Virus record (IMG/VR): IMGVR_UViG_3300020202_000069
Location: 1 to 64,000 of that record
DNA length: 64,000 nt
Direction: 5' to 3' (one strand)
Source: a virus
Below are positions 58,918-64,000 of the stretch, in pieces. Positions within the stretch are counted from its first letter, which is position 1, and every line of letters starts with the position of its first letter. Made by a program: the position numbers and the translations under genes. The notes under the pieces were generated by a model. The model was not told where the DNA came from. It saw only the letters and a program-made list of their open reading frames with translations, and did no database searches.

Positions 58918-59642
58918 GCGATCATCCTCCCGCCCAGGCGCTTGTAGTGCATCATGAACTTCTCCAGGACCTCGTTCTCGTCTTGTGGATAGAAGGGCTC
59001 ACGAAGGGGCTCCACGGGAGCGCGTCGGACCCGATCATCGTGGGTCGGCATTAGGTGGATCCGCTCGGTCTCCAGGAGCACGAGATCGGCATTGTGGACG
59101 ATGGGGCCGAGATCGAGTGGCACGCCGATCGCCTCTCGCAGCGCGGCTTTTGCTTGCTGCTCCATGGTGCGGAGTGCAGCGGCGAAGGGGCTGGTCTTAT
59201 CGTGCAGCACCGGCCCCGGCACATCATAGGGCGGATAGATCTCGTGCAGGTCGTGGACGAGCCCCCAGAAGACCGTGGTCCCATCGTAGCCCTCTCGTTC
59301 CAGGTACTCGGCGACTCGAATGCTGTGCTCGGCGACCGAATAGGGGACGATCGTCTGCCCGCCCCATCGAGGGATCCGAGCGAGGGTCACGAAGTCGACG
59401 GATCGGACATCGGCCGGAGAGGGCGCTGCCGGATACCAGAGGGCGCCGCTCTTCATGGTGATGGGCCTGCCACGATCGCCTGCCCTTCGAGGCGCAACTA
59501 GATCCGCGATCTGGCGCAGGGTATCGGCCAGGGACAGACGATCCTCCTCAGTGGCCTGATACGTCTCGACTTGGCCGAGCAGAATGGCGGCGAGAGAGGC
59601 AGCATCGCCGCCAAGGATCTGATGGGTCACAGATGGGGTCAT
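58914..59642 (-). CDS. HD-domain phosphohydrolase
   Basis: 242 residues from ATG 59642 (ATGA overlap). Catalytic pattern: His 106 (YSVAEHSIRVAEYL, 101-114), HD at 130-131 (GLVHDLHE) and Asp 140, as in YfbR-type 5'-nucleotidases and related phage proteins. Likely removes phosphate from nucleotides or hydrolyses dNTP. Substrate is not determined. Confidence 0.85.
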   Translation of the reverse strand: MTPSVTHQILGGDAASLAAILLGQVETYQATEEDRLSLADTLRQIADLVAPRRAGDRGRPITMKSGALWYPAAPSPADVRSVDFVTLARIPRWGGQTIVPYSVAEHSIRVAEYLEREGYDGTTVFWGLVHDLHEIYPPYDVPGPVLHDKTSPFAAALRTMEQQAKAALREAIGVPLDLGPIVHNADLVLLETERIHLMPTHDDRVRRAPVEPLREPFYPQDENEVLEKFMMHYKRLGGRMIA

Positions 59643-59974
59643 GCTAGTCCTCCCGATGTCGGCGACTGCCCATGGTTCGGGCAGCGAATCCCGTTGATCA
59701 CGGTTCGATTCCCGCAGGCTCCACAGAGCCCGAACGTGGTGCCACACCCATCCTCGATTCTCACAACAACAGCTCCCGCCCCATGGCATCGTGTGCAGTC
59801 CGGATGTCCACGGGTCGGGTTCTTTCGGGGCCGCTCACAGGTGCAGCGCTCGAAGAACCGGAGTTCCGTACAGGTCGCCACGTTCTCTTCGTCGATCGAC
59901 CCATAGCCGACATGCGGGAGTTCATTCCGAAGAGGTGCAGGGGATAGATGGGCGGCAAGGGCGATGATGTTCAC
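59639..59974 (-). CDS. protein with several zinc-binding Cys clusters
   Basis: 111 residues: CTCERPRKNPTRGHPDCTRC (about 44-63), then CGTTFGLCGACG and CPNHG; two or three possible zinc sites. It overlaps the HD gene and the sigma-like gene by 4 bases each. Role unknown, perhaps chaperone-like (DnaJ zinc-finger style). Confidence 0.65.
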   Translation of the reverse strand: MNIIALAAHLSPAPLRNELPHVGYGSIDEENVATCTELRFFERCTCERPRKNPTRGHPDCTRCHGAGAVVVRIEDGCGTTFGLCGACGNRTVINGIRCPNHGQSPTSGGLA

Positions 59975-60504
59975 CGCGACCCACCCTCCGGAATCAGGTC
60001 AGGTCTCCGAAGCTCCAGCTTCCGCTTCAGCTTCGCTCCCGCAATCATCTCGAGCTGGCGAACCCGCTCCCGGGTCAATCCGAGATGGCGACCAATTCGC
60101 TCCAGCTTCATCCCGCCACGATCCGCCATGTCGAGCGCACAGGTCGCGGTCATCACCTCGAGACAGACATCGCCGAGGATGCGACGGGGTTGGCCATCGG
60201 AGAAGAAGCTCCCGTTCCTCCGGAGCGGACCCTGATAGACGTACTCCACGATAGCATCAGGGCGCTCGATGTGAGCCTCCCCGTTCTCGTCCACGTAGAG
60301 GGCGAGATGGTACCGGCACCCAACCCATGGACAGGGACGTGGCTGACCTTCGCATTCGCCTCGGGTCTTCGGTCGATCGTACCCCATCAGTTCCTCGTCC
60401 TGAGACGAGAAGTCCAGGGAGAGCTGCATGGGCTTCCTCCGCACCCCTGAGGGCGGTGCGAGAGGAGGCACTGGAGCGAGAACAGGGAGGCGACGGGGGG
60501 TCAT
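59971..60504 (-). CDS. sigma-70 region-4-like protein
   Basis: 177 residues from ATG 60504. The C-terminal part (about 130-165) LERIGRHLGLTRERVRQLEM and IAGAKLKRKLELR is a region-4 helix-turn-helix. A GRCxVGCRYH-type Cys/Trp segment (CEGQPRPCPWVGCRYHLALY, 50-69) is upstream. Likely recruits or redirects RNA polymerase. No region 2 was seen, so it is not a complete sigma factor. Confidence 0.7.
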   Translation of the reverse strand: MTPRRLPVLAPVPPLAPPSGVRRKPMQLSLDFSSQDEELMGYDRPKTRGECEGQPRPCPWVGCRYHLALYVDENGEAHIERPDAIVEYVYQGPLRRNGSFFSDGQPRRILGDVCLEVMTATCALDMADRGGMKLERIGRHLGLTRERVRQLEMIAGAKLKRKLELRRPDLIPEGGSR

Positions 60505-60515
60505 GGGCCCTTCTC

Positions 60516-60791
60516 CTACGACTCTGTGATCACCACATCGGTCCCGATCTGCCCGCACGCCACATCTGGAGCCATCCACGCGGCCCCCATGGGCCCCTCG
60601 CTCCAGAGGGGGATACCGATGCTGCTCTCCTCCGGATCGGGTCCCAGGATCGCCTCGAGTTCCTGGTCGGTCACAGGATCTTCGCCAATGGCGACCAGCC
60701 GATCCGAGATGCGCTCTCGCAGAGCACGGCGATCGAGACCGGGGCCAGCGTGTCGAATCTGAGATTCGATAGCGAATCGACGTGAGTTCAT
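60516..60791 (-). CDS. small hypothetical protein
   Basis: 91 residues from ATG 60791 (ATGA overlap). MNSRRFAIESQIRHAGPGLD, an acidic helical part with GEDPVTDQELEAILGPDPEE, and a Gly/Pro end. Unknown. Confidence 0.6.
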   Translation of the reverse strand: MNSRRFAIESQIRHAGPGLDRRALRERISDRLVAIGEDPVTDQELEAILGPDPEESSIGIPLWSEGPMGAAWMAPDVACGQIGTDVVITES

Positions 60792-61420
60792 CTGCGCCCC
60801 TCTTTCTCGAGTCGCTCTCGCTCCGCGTGCCCTGTCCCGAGGAGAGCCATCCCGATCTCGACCATCGCGCCACCCAGTCGAACCAGGGCATCGGCGTCGC
60901 GAGACTCGAGCCTCCAGCCCTGTCCCGAGAGCTTGGCGACGAGTTGGGCAAGGCTCGCCACGGTCGTCATTCCGCGACCGGAGAGCTGGGGTACCCCGGA
61001 GACAGGCGTCGCTTCCGTGCGGGTCACAGCCTGCTGGCACGCGCTGAAGAGCATGAAGGCCGCTGCGCGCTCTTTCGCGCGACCCTCGAAGGCCAGGCGG
61101 AGACCATCCACGATCGTGGGCGGCACATCCCTCCGGGTCGGGTCGGCCTTGAGCCCCACGCGCTGCTTGTTCGTACCGAGGACCTCAGCGGCGTCCTGGT
61201 ACGAGAGCCCAGCAGCCCGAAGAGCGAGACCGAAGAGCTCGGCAGCGACAGCGACAGCATCCCGCGCCTCGCCTCTGGGGTCGGGTGCTTCCCGACTCCT
61301 GACGTGGCTTTCACCGAATGACGCTAGACCGGCATCGTCATCTACTGGATCCGAACACGCAGCCGCATGCTGCGAGCCATGAACGACAAACGAAGGAACC
61401 GAGCGAAGAGCAGCGGTCAC
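60788..61420 (-). CDS. hypothetical protein with helix-turn-helix-like segment
   Basis: 210 residues from GTG 61420 with a strong GGAGGAGG ribosome site. LSYQDAAEVLGTNKQRVGLK (residues 73-92) resembles a helix-turn-helix; a long helical region follows. May regulate early genes. Unknown. Confidence 0.6.
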   Translation of the reverse strand: MTAALRSVPSFVVHGSQHAAACSDPVDDDAGLASFGESHVRSREAPDPRGEARDAVAVAAELFGLALRAAGLSYQDAAEVLGTNKQRVGLKADPTRRDVPPTIVDGLRLAFEGRAKERAAAFMLFSACQQAVTRTEATPVSGVPQLSGRGMTTVASLAQLVAKLSGQGWRLESRDADALVRLGGAMVEIGMALLGTGHAERERLEKEGRR

Positions 61421-61423
61421 GGT

Positions 61424-61678
61424 CTAAACCTCCTCCAGAGTCGGGGTCGTATCAGGGTTGATCTCGACGGCGACAGCCGCGAGGGCTGCGTGGACGTCGA
61501 GGTTTTGGGTAGTGGCTCCGCGCATCGCGCACACCGCTGCATCCTCCCGGCGCTGGTCGCGCCGAGCTTGCAGGATGATCTCGTGAAGCGCGGAGGCAGC
61601 GTCGTACTCGTGCCTATACGCCCGGAGAGCGCGAACCTGCTCCAGCACACGTTCAAAGATCGGGCGATCGATAGTCAT
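61424..61678 (-). CDS. small helical hypothetical protein
   Basis: 84 residues: MTIDRPIFERVLEQVRALRA, helical and Ala/Glu-rich to the end. Three bases before the next gene. Unknown. Confidence 0.6.
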   Translation of the reverse strand: MTIDRPIFERVLEQVRALRAYRHEYDAASALHEIILQARRDQRREDAAVCAMRGATTQNLDVHAALAAVAVEINPDTTPTLEEV

Positions 61679-61951
61679 TCAGTGGCTTTCTCCAGCAGGC
61701 TCAGGGCGCCGGACCTCAACGGCAGTGGCACGGCTTGGATCATGGCGACGGACGACCGGGTGCTCCGCGAGGTCGAGCGCGCGCGCCGGGCGTGCTTCCG
61801 ACGGAATCTGGTATGGATCGGTACTCCGATCGGTCCGGCCAACGACAACGCGATCGCTCCTCCGCCTCAAACCCCTCAGCAGCAAGCGGATCTCGAGGAG
61901 TACCCGAGCCGCGACGGGCAGGGGTGGTGGCAGGACGCAGGGCCGATCCAT
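61679..61951 (-). CDS. Arg/Pro-rich hypothetical protein (uncertain)
   Basis: 90 residues. It starts on the base after the upstream stop and ends one base before the next ATG, so it tiles the space exactly. The product (MDRPCVLPPPLPVAARVLLE) is Arg/Pro-rich and not very protein-like. In the opposite strand there is a tempting frame. Uncertain. Confidence 0.35.
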   Translation of the reverse strand: MDRPCVLPPPLPVAARVLLEIRLLLRGLRRRSDRVVVGRTDRSTDPYQIPSEARPARALDLAEHPVVRRHDPSRATAVEVRRPEPAGESH

Positions 61952-62158
61952 CTACACCCCCTCCTCGGCGAGCCGCGCCCGCACGCCGTCGATGCAGACT
62001 CCGTTCTCCAGCGCTCGGGCAGCAATCTCCCAAGCACGATCGGCCCGATCTCGGGACAGGGGCGGCGAGAGGACTGTGCGCAGTCCGTCATGCTCCCGCA
62101 GCGAGACCTCGAAGCGATCTCGATGGGGCCAGAGATGGAGGCGATCCTGAGTTGCCAT
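61952..62158 (-). CDS. small hypothetical protein
   Basis: 68 residues: MATQDRLHLWPHRDRFEVSL, helical with a final acidic helix (ALENGVCIDGVRARLAEEGV). One base from each neighbour. Unknown. Confidence 0.55.
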   Translation of the reverse strand: MATQDRLHLWPHRDRFEVSLREHDGLRTVLSPPLSRDRADRAWEIAARALENGVCIDGVRARLAEEGV

Positions 62159-62392
62159 CTACGGCCTACCTCCCGTGGGTCGACCGAGGACCCACCAGTC
62201 CCCGCAGCGATGGATCGCGCCAGTCACTTCCATTGTGACGGCGGCCGTAGAAATGGCGGCGTCTCGAAGAGACTTTGGAAGCCCAGCGACCCACAGGCGA
62301 TCCCCGGTGCGTCGTTGTACGAGCGCCGAGAGTTGACCGCGCGGCACCGCGGTTCGCTCGCGAAGTATCTCGAGAATGGCGGCGTCCAGCAT
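62159..62392 (-). CDS. small hypothetical protein
   Basis: 77 residues: MLDAAILEILRERTAVPRGQ, then a winged-helix-like GLPKSLRDAAISTAAVTMEV and a final strand with WWVLGRP. Possible DNA-binding. Directly adjacent to both neighbours. Confidence 0.55.
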   Translation of the reverse strand: MLDAAILEILRERTAVPRGQLSALVQRRTGDRLWVAGLPKSLRDAAISTAAVTMEVTGAIHRCGDWWVLGRPTGGRP

Positions 62393-62767
62393 CTACTTGG
62401 CCCTCTGGCGGAGAACCTCATCGGCGCCGCTGCACGCTCGATACCGGACGTCATTGCGCCTGGTCTCTGCCAGTCGGCGATCGAGCAGGCCGAGCCGGGC
62501 CACAAGGATCGCTCGCTCGGCCTCCAGGCTCTCCCGCTCTCCGCAATTGACTGGCGCTCTACTGAGGCGCCGCAGTCGCACGCACAGGGCGCAGGAGCCG
62601 GGCGCCTCGCAGGTACCGCACCAGAGATGCCCATCGGGACCCATGCGGATCGCGTTGTAGGTGGCGCGAAGCCCTGGGTCCGCGAAGGCTCGCGCGAATG
62701 CAGGTACTACGACCGGAGCGTCGTCGTCCTCTTCGGGAGAGGTACCGTCCGGGATCAATTCAGGCAT
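62393..62767 (-). CDS. hypothetical protein with Cys pairs
   Basis: 124 residues: acidic start (MPELIPDGTSPEEDDDAPVV), CGTCEAPGSCALC zinc-ribbon-like (residues 50-62), then a long helix. Unknown. Confidence 0.6.
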   Translation of the reverse strand: MPELIPDGTSPEEDDDAPVVVPAFARAFADPGLRATYNAIRMGPDGHLWCGTCEAPGSCALCVRLRRLSRAPVNCGERESLEAERAILVARLGLLDRRLAETRRNDVRYRACSGADEVLRQRAK

Positions 62768-62770
62768 GGC

Positions 62771-63172
62771 CTACCTCCCCCCGGTTCTGCGGGCCTCGAT
62801 CACGAGGCCAAGTGCACGATTGAGATCATCCTCGAGATTCCGGAACGCCTCAAGTTCAGCCGCCACCCACAGGAGTTGCGCCTCGGCTCGGTCCGCGCGT
62901 TCCCGCTGCGCGGCTCGGTCGCTCTCGATGGTGATGAGAGCCTCTTCCAGCGCGCGTACCTCGTCGCGCAAGCCATCGCGCTCCTTGCGCAACTCCAGGA
63001 GCGCCGAGTCGATCGCGTCACCCGCGACGACTATGGGCTCTTCTGGAGCGTCGGCGGGTTCGCTCGTGATCTGCGGCGGCACTGCTGTAGTGTGGTGCTG
63101 CAAGAGGCGCTGGTGCTCTGCGTGGCGAAGGATCCCGAGGTAGGGGCGTGGTTCCTGAGCTTGGTCGTCCAT
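62771..63172 (-). CDS. coiled-coil hypothetical protein
   Basis: 133 residues. Residues 50-125 form a long Leu/Glu/Arg coiled coil (LELRKERDGLRDEVRALEEA). First gene of the early operon after the regulator. Unknown. Confidence 0.6.
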   Translation of the reverse strand: MDDQAQEPRPYLGILRHAEHQRLLQHHTTAVPPQITSEPADAPEEPIVVAGDAIDSALLELRKERDGLRDEVRALEEALITIESDRAAQRERADRAEAQLLWVAAELEAFRNLEDDLNRALGLVIEARRTGGR

Positions 63173-63315
63173 GGATTGCCTCGTGGTCTCAGGGGCGCTC
63201 GTGGAGCGCGGTCTCTTTCTCTGCCGTGGATCGACACGGCGGATCGCAACGCGATCACCAGAAGCGCTGGCGAAGCGACAAGCGCTCCTGCGCTCAGGAC
63301 CGCCGAGGAACTCAG
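63173..63315. other. gap between regulator and early operon
   Basis: No gene or terminator recognised; it contains GC-rich sequence overlapping weak frames on both strands. A promoter for the early operon could be here, but none is clear. Confidence 0.3.
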
Positions 63316-63600
63316 CTATGCAGCATCCTCGCGCAGAGAACTTTTCCTGGCTGCCTGCTCAGGCTTGAGCCGGCCCTCCAAGAGGGCGCTCAGTGTCTCG
63401 AGCGTGACTCCCAGACCATGGGCCAGCGCCAGACGGAACCAGTAGCTGGTGAACCGGCTCCTGCCCCTCTCAGCGTGGACGACGCGATCGCGACCTATCT
63501 GGCCGCGATTCGCGACATCTTCCTGCGTCAGGCCCAACAGCTTCCTCAGGTCCCGGAGCCGCTCCGCAGGCGCGCCCCGGTTTTTGATCTGTGCACCCAT
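63316..63600 (-). CDS. XRE-family transcriptional regulator
   Basis: 94 residues from ATG 63600. Residues 14-65 contain ERLRDLRKLLGLTQEDVANR and IGRDRVVHAERGRSRFTSYW, a Cro/C1-type helix-turn-helix. Promoter TTGACA-N17-CATAGT on the minus strand lies 8-36 bases upstream. It is divergent from a second XRE gene, so it is likely Cro-like or the repressor itself. Confidence 0.85.
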   Translation of the reverse strand: MGAQIKNRGAPAERLRDLRKLLGLTQEDVANRGQIGRDRVVHAERGRSRFTSYWFRLALAHGLGVTLETLSALLEGRLKPEQAARKSSLREDAA

Positions 63601-63607
63601 GCTCGGG

Positions 63608-63652
63608 ACTATGAGCAGTATTGATACACGTGTCAAGGTACCAGTGTAAAAT
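63608..63652. promoter_or_regulatory. divergent promoters with shared operator
   Basis: Minus strand: TTGACA (63631-63636), 17 bases, CATAGT (63608-63613). Plus strand: TAAAAT -10 (63647-63652) with TTGATA at 63621-63626 as a weak -35 (20 bases). Between them TTGATACACGTGTCAA (63621-63636) is a near-perfect palindrome over both -35 regions, suitable as an operator. Confidence 0.6.
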
Positions 63653-63664
63653 AGGCCGCTTTTC

Positions 63665-64000
63665 GTGAAAAATCCGCCGCATACGGTGTGCACCGTGCAG
63701 AATGACACCCCCCGCGATCGTGTCCGTGCTCTCCGTGCTGCCCTGGGTCTGAGCCAGGAGCGGCTCGCGGCTGCTACGGGCGGCGAGCTGGTACGCGACG
63801 ACATCGTCAAGCTTGAAAAAGGGCAGAACCAGGGGACGTCCTCACGGGTCCGACGCGGCCTTGCGATTGCCGCGGGCGTCGATCTCGTGGTGATGGACCA
63901 GTACATGGACGGAAAGATCGAACTCGAGGAACTGATGGCGAGCCGCGCCACCCGTCCTGTCGAGCCAACGCGTCCGATCCTGCGCCAGCACCCGCGCTGG
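63665..64000 (+). CDS. second XRE-family regulator, cut by window end
   Basis: 112 codons from GTG 63665 (alternative GTG at 63686 or 63695, protein VQNDTPRDRVRALRAALGLS) to the end of the window with no stop. HTH: LGLSQERLAAATGGELVRDD plus LEKGQNQG. It is followed by an acidic DQYMDGKIELEEL and a helical end. No ribosome site; the -10 at 63647 puts the start near the transcript's 5' end, so it may be leaderless. Likely repressor counterpart of the divergent gene. Confidence 0.75.
   Translation, partial: MKNPPHTVCTVQNDTPRDRVRALRAALGLSQERLAAATGGELVRDDIVKLEKGQNQGTSSRVRRGLAIAAGVDLVVMDQYMDGKIELEELMASRATRPVEPTRPILRQHPRW

Noticed and set aside
59690-59720. GGTTCGATTCC motif like a tRNA T-arm
   Set aside because: Stem does not pair properly, no acceptor or anticodon arms around it, and it lies inside the zinc-cluster gene.
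61367-63445. 692-codon plus-strand frame including a protein-like MATDDRVLREVERAR stretch at 61742
   Set aside because: It runs antisense across six tightly tiled minus-strand genes. Base composition by codon position does not separate the strands at 61679-61951, so tiling decided for the minus strand, with low confidence there.
1-64000. CRISPR array, rRNA, reverse transcriptase or DGR template repeats
   Set aside because: Looked for regular repeat-spacer arrays, rRNA-like tracts and RT motifs while reading; none seen. The only short-period array is the TTTGCCATC iteron group.

Overview
The window is almost entirely the genome of a tailed, contractile-tail (myovirus-type) temperate phage or prophage in a high-GC bacterium. 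The host is probably a myxobacterium of the Polyangiales: a Ser/Thr/Gly-rich, Cys-rich lipoprotein (4115-4678) and a GYF-plus-membrane protein (3396-4019) are of the kind common in those large genomes. This host assignment is inference. The DNA is strongly GC-rich, genes are packed with ATGA/GTGA overlaps, and nearly every gene from 4.7 to 63.6 kb is on the minus strand. Transcription therefore runs from the regulatory switch at the right edge toward the tail genes at the left.

Left flank (1-4.7 kb): a truncated minus-strand gene, several small plus-strand genes (one coiled coil, one GYF/membrane protein, one lipoprotein) and a group of tiny minus-strand genes, two of them paralogues. This could be host chromosome, a phage accessory region, or both. 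The lipoprotein stop codon overlaps the stop of the last tail gene.

Virion module (4.7-32.7 kb): a complete Mu-type order read right to left. It holds small and large terminase, an unknown gene, DUF935 portal, a fibre-like protein with HxH repeats, gpI-type protease/scaffold, a head decoration candidate, major capsid, DUF1320 (Mu gp36), neck genes, tail sheath, tail tube, two tail-assembly genes joined by a likely -1 frameshift, tape measure, gpN-like, gpP-like hub, spike, an unusual hydrophobic repeat protein, gp46/gp25-like, gp47/J-like, gp48-like, and three distal tail or fibre genes. No lysis gene was recognised.

Accessory block (32.7-50 kb): mostly small unknown genes in overlapping strings, with islands of known function. 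These are a beta-class DNA methyltransferase, an orphan DarG/TARG1-like macrodomain, an Rnl5-like RNA ligase, a D12-class adenine methyltransferase, and a DUF488-like and a MazG-like protein. One helix-turn-helix gene (41907-42296) faces the opposite way behind a good intrinsic terminator.

Replication and nucleotide block (50-63.2 kb): RusA resolvase, dCMP deaminase, a PD-(D/E)XK-like nuclease, DnaB helicase, and an initiator or loader gene carrying ten copies of TTTGCCATC around an AT-rich segment (a candidate origin inside the gene). Beyond these lie a second D12 methyltransferase with three tandem hairpin modules, an HD phosphohydrolase, zinc-ribbon proteins and a sigma-region-4-like protein. 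So the virion is Mu-like, but replication is helicase/iteron-type, not Mu transposition; no transposase A/B was seen.

Right edge (63.3-64 kb): two divergent XRE-family regulators separated by a shared promoter/operator region. This looks like the lysis-lysogeny switch, and the second regulator is cut by the window end. An integrase, if present, must lie outside the window.
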